Notes: generated by a model not told the origin, from the sequence alone. A stretch of DNA of 64,000 bases from Phycisphaerales bacterium (GCA_022360095.1 JAKSDK010000356.1:1-64000), one strand, 5' to 3'. Shown: positions 45,402 through 55,445, counted from the stretch's first letter. Made by a program: numbers and translations.

Positions 45402-46091
45402 ATGAAAAACAAGCTTGGATCGCTTTATACATGTTGCGCTGTTTTCTTTGCACTTACCTCCTACGTAAGTGCGTCACCCTGGTCGAATCCTACTGGTACT
45501 AACGAACGGTTTGCCTGGTACGATGGGCAAAACCAAAGTGGACGCTTTGGAGACCCCGTCAATATCAATGCGGGCCTGTTTTTCACGAATACCGTGGATT
45601 TCCGAGCGAGCGTAAGCGGCAATCCTGATGATCTGGGTGTCCACGATATTGCGCAGGCCCTGGTCAATACCGATGATGTCGGCGCCGTCCCCCTGAATCA
45701 CTACAATGTTCGAGAATGGGGCAGGTGGCATATTCCAGAGGGTTCGGGTCTGACGCCGCATGATGCATTCACCGTTCAGGCCGACATTTCCGTCTTGCGA
45801 ACCGTACCAAGCCCACTTTTTACACAATTGGACATTACAGGGGTCGTAATGGTTTTCAATCCTGATGGAACTTGGTACACTAAAGGGAGTATTCTCTCAC
45901 CTCCTCCTCCAGGGGAGTGGACTGAGGGCTTGTTTAAGGCATCCAGCACACTTCAGGTCGATGGGAGCGCCCCATCGGGTACTTGGATTCAACTGGATGG
46001 AATGCAAATGACGTTACCTGAGCCTGGCTCCATGGCGTTACTTCTTGCAGGTTGCAGCTTTATGCTGCTGCGTCGCCGCCATAGAGCTTGA
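45402..46091 (+). CDS. PEP-CTERM sorting-domain protein 2
   Basis: 229 residues from ATG 45402, after a purine-rich GAGGGGGAGGGAG site; the open frame begins earlier. Signal peptide 1-23, then SPWSNPTGTNERFAWYDGQ. Shares WGRWHIPEGSGLTPHDAF, the FNPDGTWY block and the VDGSAPSGT block with PEP-CTERM protein 1. C-terminal signal LPEPGSMALLLAGCSFMLL with RRRHRA. Lies 81 bp after protein 1, probably in the same transcript. Confidence 0.88.
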   Translation: MKNKLGSLYTCCAVFFALTSYVSASPWSNPTGTNERFAWYDGQNQSGRFGDPVNINAGLFFTNTVDFRASVSGNPDDLGVHDIAQALVNTDDVGAVPLNHYNVREWGRWHIPEGSGLTPHDAFTVQADISVLRTVPSPLFTQLDITGVVMVFNPDGTWYTKGSILSPPPPGEWTEGLFKASSTLQVDGSAPSGTWIQLDGMQMTLPEPGSMALLLAGCSFMLLRRRHRA

Positions 46092-46164
46092 GCTGCGGGG
46101 GGAAAATCTTACCGAGAAAGAAAAGAAGAAAGAAGCAAAAAGGAAGAGGAAGAAGGAGGGAAAG

Positions 46165-46836
46165 ATGGTACGGAAGGCAACTTGGGGGATCGCTTTAATA
46201 CTAGCATTTGGAGTCACGCCGGCTTTGGCCGGTCCTTGGAGTGCCCCTTCGGGAACGGCCGGGGACTTTACGTATTCCAACGGCGGTGACAACAACGGCT
46301 TGTTTGGCGACCCTTTCATTTTTGGCAATCAGTTCGTCTTTTCGACGGCCTTTTCAGTGCTCGCTTCGGGCGGTGCGACGGATGATAAATCTGACGTCGT
46401 TTCGTTTGACGCAGTTGCAGACGCCGGTTTGTTCTTCTCGGGCGTCACCGTCTCGGCCATTGGCAGCTATGCCATTAGTGGCGACGGTTCGGTCGATGTG
46501 GATGCCGAAATCTCCATGCAGGAAAACGGTGGTCTTGGCCGCACTTTTTCCGACAGTCTGCTCACGAGCCCGGCGTTTCCACGCACTGCAGGTCAAGGAA
46601 CCTGGAATGGAAATGCTGCCGTTTCCGTGACCACTGTGTTTCCGACACCGCACAATGACATTCATTTTGAATTGTCAACGGACATGATGGCGATTTCCGG
46701 ACCGGGCGGCAGCGCTCAGCTGAATGTGCAGTTTGAGAGCTTGCAGATCGATTTTATTGTCATTCCGGAGCCGGCTTCGCTTTCGATGGTGGCCGTGGCC
46801 GGATTACTGATGATTCGCCGTCGTCGCCGCCGCTAA
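46165..46836 (+). CDS. PEP-CTERM sorting-domain protein 3
   Basis: 223 residues from ATG 46165, after GGAGGGAAAG; the upstream extension is a Lys/Glu low-complexity shadow. Signal peptide 1-22, then GPWSAPSGTAGDFTYSNGG and GLFGDPFIFG, the same opening as protein 2. The middle is Ser/Asp/Gly-rich beta structure and has diverged from the other two. C-terminal signal IPEPASLSMVAVAGLLMI with a tail of six Arg. Third tandem paralog; a strong terminator follows 130 bp downstream. Confidence 0.88.
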   Translation: MVRKATWGIALILAFGVTPALAGPWSAPSGTAGDFTYSNGGDNNGLFGDPFIFGNQFVFSTAFSVLASGGATDDKSDVVSFDAVADAGLFFSGVTVSAIGSYAISGDGSVDVDAEISMQENGGLGRTFSDSLLTSPAFPRTAGQGTWNGNAAVSVTTVFPTPHNDIHFELSTDMMAISGPGGSAQLNVQFESLQIDFIVIPEPASLSMVAVAGLLMIRRRRRR

Positions 46837-46964
46837 CGGAGGGAGGGGCTCAGCACACCAATTTGTGTGCGGTTCGTGGGAGAGAATGCAGAAGACAATA
46901 TTCAAGTCTCTCTCAATAGACGGCCAAGTCCTTCGAATACTGTGAAAACCAAGAATCGTAAGTT

Positions 46965-46999
46965 GGGGTGTCGACAGGTCGGCTCCCCATCTTTTTTTG
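46965..46999 (+). terminator. Rho-independent terminator after the PEP-CTERM genes
   Basis: GGGG and CCCC (46965-46968, 46985-46988) plus five inner pairs around CAGG form a hairpin with one T-T mismatch, followed by ATC and seven T. Confidence 0.7.
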
Positions 47000-47135
47000 T
47001 AGTGACGCAATCGCCAGCTCCCCGCTGAGGGGGGGGAACCGGCGAACGCCAAGACGCTACGGAGCTTGCGACCTCCAAAGTTCCGCGCTGGCTTGCCGGG
47101 CGTGTATATCCGTCGATGTGACAGGAGTGGCAAGA

Positions 47136-48680
47136 ATGGAGGGGAAGGGCCGTCTACAAACGGCGACATACGCCTTGCTGGCGATGATCGCCCTTGTACC
47201 TTCCGCGTGGGCTGGAACTGATCGCACGGCCGACATGCCCGACAGTTGGCTTGTTTTGTACAACACCAACAATCCCGAGAGTGTCACGTGGGCCAACTGG
47301 TATCAAGAGCAATGGAATATCCCGCCCGATCGCCTTTTCGGAATTGACGCCCCTTCCGAGGAAGGCCTTGCGAATCTTCAAGTTGTTCAGTCCAGGATTA
47401 TCACGCCGGTCCGTGACCTGCTGAACATTGTCCCGGAACTTGAGCAAACGACCATGGGTATCCTTCTGGGGTATGGGATGCCCGGCCATTACGGCAATCC
47501 GCCGCAAGATCCATCGACCGGCGGTTTCTCGATCGCCAATGCGCTGCAGGACATTCATGATGATTCGCTGGCTGCCGCATTGCAAAGGGACGACAATCTG
47601 GACAATCCTCATTTTCTCGGAAGAATTCTACCCACGGAGAGGCTTACCAAGGCGACCATGACCTCCGGAAGATACATGGCGGCTCGTATCGACGCGCCGA
47701 CGTTAGCTGAAGCCATGGCTTTGACGATTCGCGCGAAAGCGCTGTCTGATCCCTCCAATTCCTTGTTCGGCGAAAGTGTTTATTTTGATTATTTCGACGC
47801 GGATTTTCCGGATCCGTCCAATGAGTGGTTCTGGCTGAAAAGCGCCACCCAATCGGCGGAATTGGCGACGTTACCCTGGGTGCAGTTTGATGTGGACAGT
47901 AATATTCAACTTCCTTCTGACGCCTTCCGTTTCGCGATCTACAAGCTGTTGGGCTGGTCCGCGACGGACTTTGAATGTCCGGACCCGGGTAGTCGGGTCT
48001 TGGCGTATCATCTGAATAGCCTGGGTGCGTTGACGGTACGTAGCACCACCGGAGAAGGCGGAGCTTACGTTCCTAACGCACTGGCGGCCGGATACGCAGC
48101 GGCCATTGGGGCAACCGGTGAGCCGGGCTGCTGCATCGGCCCGTTTCCCGATACCTTGCTGGCAGGCCTTCGCGAGGGTTGGACCTTGGGCGAATCATTC
48201 TATTTGGCCAATCCGTTCGACGACTGGATGTGGACGCTCGTCGGCGATCCGTTTCTTACCTTGCCGAACTGGTTTGATCCGCCTCCGATCGGCCCGGGCG
48301 ACGGGGACATGAACAACGATGGGACAGTGGACGGACTGGACATCCCCATGTTCGTTCAGGCGTTCACCGGTGAATTGACGGAAATCGAGGTCACAAGCAC
48401 GGCGGACATGGACGGTGATGCCGACCTTGATGATGACGATCTATTTCTCTTCATGGCCCCGATTCTATTTGAGTCTTACGACTTCGACCTGCTGCGGGGC
48501 AGCGGCGACGCGAACGGCGACGGTCACGTTGACGGTCGCGACATATCCGCCTTTGTTGACAAATTAATCAACGGTTTTGACGGCGACGAGTCGCTGCGCG
48601 AGCGATTCGGCCCTGACACGAATAAGGATGGAGAAATCACGGTCGACGACGTGCCGACGTTCGTCGATCGGCTTCTTTGA
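47136..48680 (+). CDS. TIGR03790-like exported protein with dockerin repeats
   Basis: 514 residues from ATG 47136, with AGGAG 8 bp upstream; the open frame begins earlier without a site. Signal peptide 1-26 (ATYALLAMIALVPSAWAG). Residues ~30-380 match my memory of TIGR03790 (SWLVLYNTNNPESVTWANWY, then ILLGYGMPGHYG), a family of unknown function seen in planctomycetes. The last ~130 residues hold three EF-hand-like loops, DMNNDGTVDGLD, DANGDGHVDGRD and DTNKDGEITVDD, a dockerin type I layout used for calcium-dependent docking. Probably extracellular. Confidence 0.7.
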   Translation: MEGKGRLQTATYALLAMIALVPSAWAGTDRTADMPDSWLVLYNTNNPESVTWANWYQEQWNIPPDRLFGIDAPSEEGLANLQVVQSRIITPVRDLLNIVPELEQTTMGILLGYGMPGHYGNPPQDPSTGGFSIANALQDIHDDSLAAALQRDDNLDNPHFLGRILPTERLTKATMTSGRYMAARIDAPTLAEAMALTIRAKALSDPSNSLFGESVYFDYFDADFPDPSNEWFWLKSATQSAELATLPWVQFDVDSNIQLPSDAFRFAIYKLLGWSATDFECPDPGSRVLAYHLNSLGALTVRSTTGEGGAYVPNALAAGYAAAIGATGEPGCCIGPFPDTLLAGLREGWTLGESFYLANPFDDWMWTLVGDPFLTLPNWFDPPPIGPGDGDMNNDGTVDGLDIPMFVQAFTGELTEIEVTSTADMDGDADLDDDDLFLFMAPILFESYDFDLLRGSGDANGDGHVDGRDISAFVDKLINGFDGDESLRERFGPDTNKDGEITVDDVPTFVDRLL

Positions 48681-48711
48681 GTCGGACCGATCCGACGGAC
48701 GCTGTGGAAAG

Positions 48712-48750
48712 AAAAGCCCCGGTCAGGCATGCCTGACCGGGGCTTTTTTA
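48712..48750. terminator. Bidirectional terminator between convergent genes
   Basis: The 17-bp arms AAAAGCCCCGGTCAGGC (48712-48728) and GCCTGACCGGGGCTTTT (48731-48747) end in a T run. Serves the genes ending at 48680 (+) and 48772 (-). Confidence 0.85.
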
Positions 48751-48771
48751 AACGGCGTTTACGTCGTCATC

Positions 48772-50226
48772 TTAATAGCGGTAGTGGTGCGGCTTATACG
48801 GCCCATCCACCGGAACGCCGAGATATTCCGCCTGCCCGGATGTCAGTTTCGTCAGCTTCACGCCAAGATGATCCAGGTGCAATCGTGCCACTCTTTCATC
48901 GAGGTGTTTCGGAAGCGTGTAGACTTTCTTGTCATAGTTTTCGAGATTCTGGTGCAATTCCATCTGAGCGATCACCTGATTCGTAAAGCTGTTGCTCATC
49001 ACGAAGCTCGGATGGCCTGTCGCGCAGCCGAGATTCAGCAGACGGCCCTCCGCCAGGATGATGATGGAATGCCCGTCGGAAAACGTCCATTCATCCACTT
49101 GAGGTTTGATGTTCGTCTTCTTGACTCCGGAGATCTTTTCGAGGCCGGCCATGTCGATTTCATTGTCGAAGTGTCCGATGTTGCCGACGATGGCTCCATG
49201 CTTCATTTGCTTCATGTGTTCGGCCGTGATGATGTCGCGATTGCCGGTGGTCGTCACAAAAATGTCTGCCGAGTCAACGACGTCCTCGATGGTTTTGACT
49301 TCATAACCTTCCATCGCCGCCTGCAAAGCACAGATGGGATCAATCTCAGTCACAACCACGCGACAACCCTGGCCTCGCAACGATTGGGCACATCCCTTGC
49401 CGACGTCGCCGTAGCCGCAAACCACCGCGACCTTGCCGCCGAGCATGACATCCGTCGCCCGGTTGATTCCGTCAACGAGAGAATGCCGGCAGCCGTAAAC
49501 GTTGTCGAACTTACTCTTGGTGACCGCGTCATTCACATTGATCGCCGGAAACAGGAGGTTTCCGCTTTCCTGCATCTGATAGAGCCGATGTACACCGGTC
49601 GTGGTTTCTTCGGTGACGCCCTGGACACAGGCTGCCAGTTTCGTCCATTTGCCCGGATGCTGCTCCAGTTCGGTTCGAATCGTGTCGAGGATCACACCCC
49701 ACTCAGCAGGATCGTTCTTCGCGTTGAACGCGGGCACTGAGCCGGCCTGTTCAAACTCGGCAGCTTTGTGGACGAGCAAGGTCGCGTCGCCGCCATCGTC
49801 CAGAATCAGAGTCGGGCCGTCGGCGTCCGGCCAGGTCAGGGCGCGAACCGTACAATCCCAATACTCTTCCAACGTCTCGCCTTTCCAGGCAAAGACCGGA
49901 ATGCCTTGCGGGTTTTCAGGCGTGCCGTTCGGTCCGACGGCGACGGCCGCGGCGGCGTGATCCTGCGTTGAGAAGATATTGCAACTTGCCCAACGCACCT
50001 CTGCACCGAGTTCCACAAGTGTTTCGATCAGAACCGCCGTCTGGATCGTCATGTGAAGCGATCCGGTAATTCTCGCTCCAGCCAAGGGCTTCTGCCCGGC
50101 ATACTCTTTACGAACGGACATCAGACCTGGCATTTCATGTTCAGCGAGGTGAATCTCCTTGCGGCCGAAGTCGGCCAAGCTCAAATCCTTCACCTTGAAA
50201 TCGTGTGTCATCACCGCAGTTGTCAT
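48772..50226 (-). CDS. ahcY: Adenosylhomocysteinase
   Basis: 484 residues from ATG 50226, with AGGAG upstream. It splits S-adenosylhomocysteine into adenosine and homocysteine, clearing the product of methylation. NAD site [17 protein letters not shown] near residue 265; substrate segments [16 protein letters not shown] and [14 protein letters not shown]-terminal [10 protein letters not shown] as in tetrameric enzymes. The length fits the bacterial form with the extra insertion. It lies 90 bp downstream of an ArsR-methyltransferase gene on the same strand, so that regulator probably controls it. Confidence 0.97.
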   Translation of the reverse strand: MTTAVMTHDFKVKDLSLADFGRKEIHLAEHEMPGLMSVRKEYAGQKPLAGARITGSLHMTIQTAVLIETLVELGAEVRWASCNIFSTQDHAAAAVAVGPNGTPENPQGIPVFAWKGETLEEYWDCTVRALTWPDADGPTLILDDGGDATLLVHKAAEFEQAGSVPAFNAKNDPAEWGVILDTIRTELEQHPGKWTKLAACVQGVTEETTTGVHRLYQMQESGNLLFPAINVNDAVTKSKFDNVYGCRHSLVDGINRATDVMLGGKVAVVCGYGDVGKGCAQSLRGQGCRVVVTEIDPICALQAAMEGYEVKTIEDVVDSADIFVTTTGNRDIITAEHMKQMKHGAIVGNIGHFDNEIDMAGLEKISGVKKTNIKPQVDEWTFSDGHSIIILAEGRLLNLGCATGHPSFVMSNSFTNQVIAQMELHQNLENYDKKVYTLPKHLDERVARLHLDHLGVKLTKLTSGQAEYLGVPVDGPYKPHHYRY

Positions 50227-50316
50227 GGTCGTTACTCCTGTTTTTTGCTCGGCCTGCCTCGGCCGGTCCAACTCAAGATTTCACAAGTTCCGTTAATTCT
50301 CTCCGGCCACTATCCA

Positions 50317-51330
50317 TTATCGATCGGGCCGTTCTCCCGTCAGCACAAAAAGATTGGGCGATTCGACGGCCTCAGGCGACTCCACTTTTTTCATCAACGG
50401 CTGATGCCGTACGTTTTTGAACCCTGCCGAAACCAATTGCCGACTCAACTCCGTCGGCGCGAATCCCCACCAAAGGTCCCGCATTCTTTCGTAAAATGCC
50501 TGATTCTCGTGCGCCTCCTGCTCGACGATCAGAACGCGGCCGCCCGGTCGGACGATTCGAAGCATCTCTTCCAAGGCTTTCGCCGGGTCCGCCACATGAT
50601 GTATCACCAGGATCGCGATCGCGAGGTCACAGCTCTCAGTGTCGATCGGCAGGTTAAAAAGATCGCCCTGGCGAAACTTGACATTGGATGCTCCATCGTC
50701 CTCGATCCGCTGTCTGGCGCAGGCCAGCATGGTCTCCGCAGGTTCGACGGCCAAAACGGTTTCGAAATTCTCAGCGAGGATGGGAAGAAGGTAGCCCGTG
50801 CCGGTTCCGATATCCGCGACCGTCCAATGATGGGGCAATAGCGACAAGAACGCTTCGGATGCGAATGCCTGTCCAAAAGCCGCTGTTCGAAGTTCGTCCC
50901 ATCTTTTGCCAAGTCGGTTGAAAAAGCTCGCGCCTGAAGAAGCGTCACGATGCTGGAGGACACGTTGAAGTCGCTCTCTGGTGACGGACGGCAACGGTTG
51001 TCGCTTCAACCAGGTCAGCATCAACGCGGAGAGATTGTCTTCGGAAAGGCTCCTGTCCTCCGCGCCCATGGGGACGGGCGCGGAGGCCGAATATAGGGCC
51101 GCCGTGCCGTCTCGCCGATCGCGAACCAAACCGGCCTCCCGAAGGATCTTGAGATGCCTGGAAATCGTCGATTGCGGCTGTGCCATGATTTCGACAAGTT
51201 CCGAGACGTTTAGCTCTTCCAGCGTCAACAGATGCAGCAGCCGTTGGCGCGTCGTGTCTGCCATGGCGCGGAAGACGCCCTCGGTCTCTTCAGATGATGA
51301 TGTTGATGATTCGATGGCCATTTTATCCAT
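50317..51330 (-). CDS. ArsR-family regulator fused to a methyltransferase-like domain (SahR-like)
   Basis: 337 residues; ATG at 51330 or 51321, neither with a clear site. Residues ~18-90 are an ArsR winged helix (RAMADTTRQRLLHLLTLEEL, then SELVEIMAQPQSTISRHLKI). No metal-binding CxC is seen in the alpha-3 helix, so metal sensing is unlikely. Residues ~165-320 form a class I methyltransferase fold with motif I VADIGTGTGYLLPIL. Position before ahcY and this architecture recall SahR, the SAH-responsive repressor of the methyl cycle; the C-terminal domain would then sense SAH rather than catalyse. A palindrome covers the start. Confidence 0.75.
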   Translation of the reverse strand: MDKMAIESSTSSSEETEGVFRAMADTTRQRLLHLLTLEELNVSELVEIMAQPQSTISRHLKILREAGLVRDRRDGTAALYSASAPVPMGAEDRSLSEDNLSALMLTWLKRQPLPSVTRERLQRVLQHRDASSGASFFNRLGKRWDELRTAAFGQAFASEAFLSLLPHHWTVADIGTGTGYLLPILAENFETVLAVEPAETMLACARQRIEDDGASNVKFRQGDLFNLPIDTESCDLAIAILVIHHVADPAKALEEMLRIVRPGGRVLIVEQEAHENQAFYERMRDLWWGFAPTELSRQLVSAGFKNVRHQPLMKKVESPEAVESPNLFVLTGERPDR

Positions 51331-51342
51331 TTATTCGGATAA
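51323..51342. promoter_or_regulatory. Palindromic operator candidate at the regulator start
   Basis: TTATCC (51323-51328) and GGATAA (51337-51342) flank an 8-bp A/T-rich centre, overlapping the first ATG of the ArsR-type gene. Suits autoregulation by a dimeric winged-helix protein. Confidence 0.45.
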
Positions 51343-51456
51343 TAGAATGGAGCAAGCTAGCCTGTCAAGTCGAAAAAAAGTTTTCGGACGTTGATCAAGG
51401 CGAGCAGGGGATAACAGCGTGGTTCGAAAGGCGAAAAAGAGGGTGGATATCGTGGG

Positions 51457-53379
51457 TTAGTTAGCAGTTTGCTGGAGTTGAAGCAGTGTTTCCACGGCAG
51501 GACCAAGCAGGGGGCTTTGCTCGCGGCCCTGGGCAGCCTCCTTCAGCAGCTCATAGGCGGCCGCTTTTTCGGCATCCGCTTCAAGCGAGTCTGCGGCAAG
51601 GGCGGCCCCGACCAAATGGACAGCGGCCTGACCCACTCGAATCTGCCACAGGTAGTCCTTGCCCTGAACCGTTCCTCGGGGAGTCTTGGCCCTGGTCTTG
51701 CTAATGTTTGTATCTGCGGCCTTATAGGTTTCGCGTGCGACGTTCAGTTTTTCGCCGGCCTCCTCGATCAGTTCGTTCACACTCTCGTCGATCGAAGGGG
51801 GATTGCGGCCGATGCTTTCCGCGATGTACTTCTGGACCTTGTGTTTCGACCGAAGGGCCATGACCTGCAAGCAACGCGTCAAAGCCGCATGGTAGGCAAT
51901 CTCGGCCTTGAGGCAGTGCAATGAGCCCTCCATGTCGCCATCGCTGATGATCATGGCAAGCCGGTCCGATTCCAGCCCCGCAGATAAGCCGGCCTTCGCC
52001 TGTCTGGCATCACGCAATCGTCGCGAAGCCGCATTGATGGCCGGTCCGACAAAGCGTTCCGCTTTCTTAAATGAGGTCATCGCCGATTCGGAAGCTTTGT
52101 CAGCCGATTCAAGATGAAGGCCCGCCTGCTCGAACAGTTGAGTGATCTTCGACAGCTGCGCCTCAGCGTCGTCGGCGAAAACTCCAGCCCGGGTTTTCAG
52201 CTCCTGGCTTAACTTGAGCAATGCAGCTCGACGTTCCAACAGCGAATCGCGCTCTTTCTCCAATCCGGCGAGTGCTCGTCGTTTCTGTTCGAGGCGAAGT
52301 TTCTTATCGCGAACGCCGACTTTGGGCTCTCCGCCCTCGTAGCGAGCGGTCAACATTTCCTCAAACTTGTCGCCCACGAGAACGGCGCCCTCAAGCGTGC
52401 CGTTTCGCAGCGCGGCCGCTTTCGCTTCCGCTCGGCGAGCGGCCTCGGAAAGTTCCCGGTATCGACTGCTTTCCTGGTGAATCGCCGCTCCGGATGTGTC
52501 CAGTCGAGCAAGTTCATTTCTCGCGAACATCGCTTCATTATCGAGCGTGGCAATCCGTTCCTCGGTGGAGGAGATCTCCTGTTCCAACTGAGCGATTTCT
52601 CCGCGGTGTTTCTCGATCATGTCGCTTTGACCGGAGACTCTTTCTTCGATTTTCGACAGCGCCTCGGCAGGCAGCCGTGCAGTCGTCGCGGCTTGGCTTC
52701 GCTGCAACTCCGCCACGGCCTCGACCTGTTTTTCGGCGTGGCGCCATAGCCGTGCCGCAATCAATTGCTCAAACTCCGCACGGTTTCGTTCGATCCTGCC
52801 TTTCGCCAGGTAAATAATCGCACTGACCCGATTTGTGCCAAGATGCCTTTTGGCGTCTTCGGTCCCTGCGCTGACTGTTTGCAGTTTATTGATGGCGCTA
52901 TCCGCGGTCTGGAGAAGCTTCGCGTGGGCCTGGAGATACTTGCTCCGCATGGTCGATGGAGCGGTCCGAGGGTTCGGCCGTCCCGTTTTCACTCTGCCAT
53001 CTTCAATGCCGGTGCCGCGCTCCTGGTCCTTCGATTCGATCGATTGCAAATCACGGGCTGACCGCTCGAGTTTTTTCGCCCTGTCATTGGGGATGATGTT
53101 AGGTTCTTTTTCCAGAATGGCGCTGATTTCATCCGCTTCGAATTCAGCTTCAGAACCCCGGGAAACGTAGAGATCAGACAATGCACTTAGATTGTGATCG
53201 AGATTCAGAGCGATACGACGAATCTGCTGGATCTGCTCTTCGGTGGAATCGTCCAGTTGCCTCGCATCTACGCGGAAGAGATTGATATAAAGTGGGGTCG
53301 CGGCAAGACCACCAATGAGGGCCAGGCCCAGCACAAAGCCGATGATTCCACCTAGATTGTTCGCTGTGTTCTTCGGCAC
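51457..53379 (-). CDS. Membrane-anchored coiled-coil protein, unknown function
   Basis: 640 residues. I start at GTG 53379, with AGGAG 8 bp upstream; the frame opens at 53412 without a site. Residues ~8-32 (GGIIGFVLGLALIGGLAATP) are one membrane span, so the protein has a short inner N-terminus and a large outer body. The body is almost wholly helical coiled coil, Ala/Glu/Arg/Leu-rich with heptads (~90-340, ~370-430 and beyond), with no enzyme motifs. Possibly an envelope spacer or assembly scaffold. The next gene upstream on the same strand is 127 bp away. Confidence 0.7.
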   Translation of the reverse strand: MPKNTANNLGGIIGFVLGLALIGGLAATPLYINLFRVDARQLDDSTEEQIQQIRRIALNLDHNLSALSDLYVSRGSEAEFEADEISAILEKEPNIIPNDRAKKLERSARDLQSIESKDQERGTGIEDGRVKTGRPNPRTAPSTMRSKYLQAHAKLLQTADSAINKLQTVSAGTEDAKRHLGTNRVSAIIYLAKGRIERNRAEFEQLIAARLWRHAEKQVEAVAELQRSQAATTARLPAEALSKIEERVSGQSDMIEKHRGEIAQLEQEISSTEERIATLDNEAMFARNELARLDTSGAAIHQESSRYRELSEAARRAEAKAAALRNGTLEGAVLVGDKFEEMLTARYEGGEPKVGVRDKKLRLEQKRRALAGLEKERDSLLERRAALLKLSQELKTRAGVFADDAEAQLSKITQLFEQAGLHLESADKASESAMTSFKKAERFVGPAINAASRRLRDARQAKAGLSAGLESDRLAMIISDGDMEGSLHCLKAEIAYHAALTRCLQVMALRSKHKVQKYIAESIGRNPPSIDESVNELIEEAGEKLNVARETYKAADTNISKTRAKTPRGTVQGKDYLWQIRVGQAAVHLVGAALAADSLEADAEKAAAYELLKEAAQGREQSPLLGPAVETLLQLQQTAN

Positions 53380-53506
53380 GGCATGATCTCCTGAGGCGTT
53401 GGGCAGGATCAAGGCGTGATGGTGGTGAATGCCGAGCGGTTCCCCCCGGCGGACTTCTTCGCCAACACCTTGAAAACACTATATTTATCACACGAAATCA
53501 TCAATG

Positions 53507-55072
53507 TCAAGGGGGGTCGGAGGCCCGCTGCTGAGGTGAGCCCGCAGTGATCGCCTTTTTCGGTCCTTGACCTGCGTCCGGCTTTCCTGGCGGAACTTCT
53601 TCGATGGATTTGAGGGCTTCGCGGAGAGCTTGTGGAGACCAACTGATCACCACATAGCGATCCGTGACCTTCAGAGCGGGGCCGAGGATGCCAGCTTGAA
53701 GATACCAGATATCGTCCTCCGACTTTTTCACTTTTACGCGGACCAGGGTCGTGCCTTTTCGCTCGGCACGCTCGTCAAGATACTGGCCCCATGTGGTCAA
53801 GAGGGCGTCTGTGGCCATCTTCACGGCCTTCTTATCATTGATCTCGATCGCCACAGTGAGCGCGAACGGAATCTCCAATGGATGGGGGGGGTAGTCAAAA
53901 ATGACAATGTTGTTCCCGAGATGATTGATCAGATTGCCGCTGAGGTCGATTCCGATCTTATGCTCCAGGCTTCGCCAGATTCGAGTCCATTTTTCCACGT
54001 TGGGCTGCGACTGACTGGCCACCCATGCTCGAGGAAGGTTGTCCACCAACCATCGTGTCGGTGCATTGATAATGGCATATCGGCGCGCCTGGTCGGGGAC
54101 AATCATGCGATGATGCGCAGGGTAATTGGCCGGGTCGCTGTAACGATGGACCTGATCCTTTCCGTCGCGCCGATAGCAGCGATACCAGGAAAGCGCTCGG
54201 CCCTCCAAACCGACGCTCCAGAGGTCGTGCGTCATCTTGTCCGCATCCATGGCGGCGATCACTCGTTTGTGACGTCCCTGCGCCGCTTCACCCAGTCGCT
54301 TTTCCAGCCGCTCCAAACTAATGAACCAGCGTGCAAGTGCCTTACGTCCTTTGGTCTTTGTCGTGGCGGTCTGAAACCAGGTGTCGCTGGACAAGGAAGC
54401 CGTTTGTTTGGCGCAGGTCTTGGCGATTTTTTCGAATGCGCCAGCGCCGAAGCTCACAACAAAAAAGTCGTCCAGCCGTCCCCATTCCCAAACGGCCCAT
54501 CCCGGCAGCCGATCGTCGGCAAGTCGCTGAAATTCGTAGCCGACAACTTTCTCAGGCGTGAGCTGCGCCACTTCGCGATTCGTGTAACGACCCACGATTC
54601 GATTCAGCTGCTCGACGATCGGCGTATGGTTACCGTTCGTGCGAAACACGATCGCCGTTTGCAGATGTTTCAGTCGCAAACTGATTCGCACCGGATCGAG
54701 CGAGTCGTCGTCCGGCCTTCGTACAATGCGGCTGGAGGCATCAAGCAGGATCATGGCATGCTCGTATCGACCCAGCAACGGCAGGGCGGTGACGATATCG
54801 GCAAACACCTGCCCTTCATCGGGGATCAAGCCGTAGGCGTTCAAAATGGTCAGGATCGTCGCAATTGACGCGGCGGGACCGGGCTTTTTCTCGTCAGACT
54901 CGGTCGGCCCGACCTCAGCGGCCTGACCATAAGGTTTGGCCATATAGACAATCAAATTGTCGACGGGAACCAGGTCGGTGACCGGGCGATCCGCCGCCTG
55001 GCAGAATCCGGGATACGGTGCAAACAGCCCGGATCCCAAGGCGAAAATCGTCAACAGGTTGAGCCTACTCAT
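53507..55072 (-). CDS. Exported protein of unknown function
   Basis: 521 residues with a signal peptide (MSRLNLLTIFALGSGLFAPY, cleavage near FCQA-AD). The body is a mixed alpha/beta protein without catalytic motifs I can name; the pattern of paired domains and the terminal segment PALKVTDRYVVISWSPQALR faintly recall DUF3352-type periplasmic proteins, but I would not assign it. Low-complexity Pro/Lys tail. Possibly in one transcript with the coiled-coil gene downstream. Confidence 0.65.
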   Translation of the reverse strand: MSRLNLLTIFALGSGLFAPYPGFCQAADRPVTDLVPVDNLIVYMAKPYGQAAEVGPTESDEKKPGPAASIATILTILNAYGLIPDEGQVFADIVTALPLLGRYEHAMILLDASSRIVRRPDDDSLDPVRISLRLKHLQTAIVFRTNGNHTPIVEQLNRIVGRYTNREVAQLTPEKVVGYEFQRLADDRLPGWAVWEWGRLDDFFVVSFGAGAFEKIAKTCAKQTASLSSDTWFQTATTKTKGRKALARWFISLERLEKRLGEAAQGRHKRVIAAMDADKMTHDLWSVGLEGRALSWYRCYRRDGKDQVHRYSDPANYPAHHRMIVPDQARRYAIINAPTRWLVDNLPRAWVASQSQPNVEKWTRIWRSLEHKIGIDLSGNLINHLGNNIVIFDYPPHPLEIPFALTVAIEINDKKAVKMATDALLTTWGQYLDERAERKGTTLVRVKVKKSEDDIWYLQAGILGPALKVTDRYVVISWSPQALREALKSIEEVPPGKPDAGQGPKKAITAGSPQQRASDPP

Positions 55073-55211
55073 CAGCAGTTATTAACGTAGCCGAAACAAA
55101 AGATTAACCGGGAGTCATTACACGAGCGCATGCGTATCGTAAGCAAACCGCCGACCTAAGCCAACGGTGCCGAGCGGTGTCACTCATGAAAAAGCTGAAA
55201 AAGCGGGGGTG

Positions 55212-55445
55212 CTATCGTCCCCAAAGGCTCTTGCGGCGGGGGGCCGCGGCGGGAGCCTTGGAGGGATTCTCCTGCTTGGATCGCGCGGTCTGAGCCTTGT
55301 GTTGTTGCTGGGCTTCGGCGATGAGGCGCTCTACGCGCGTAAAGTCGCGGCGTTGCTCCGGCGTCATGTGCTTGGCAAGCTCGTGATGAAGCCGCTTGGT
55401 CATGTCGAGTGCGATGGTCAGTGGCATCGGCGATGAATGCATCAT
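55212..55445 (-). CDS. Small basic protein, unknown
   Basis: 77 residues from ATG 55445, with GGAG 10 bp upstream. Helical N-terminal half (LTIALDMTKRLHHELAKHMT, then RRDFTRVERLIAEAQQQHKA), basic Pro/Ala-rich tail ending RRKSLWGR. No family recognised. A frame in another phase (55180-55461) overlaps and looks like a shadow. Confidence 0.4.
   Translation of the reverse strand: MMHSSPMPLTIALDMTKRLHHELAKHMTPEQRRDFTRVERLIAEAQQQHKAQTARSKQENPSKAPAAAPRRKSLWGR

Noticed and set aside
50317-51330. Metal-sensing ArsR repressor
   Set aside because: No CxC metal site is seen in the helix, and the methyltransferase-like domain plus ahcY fit SAH control better.
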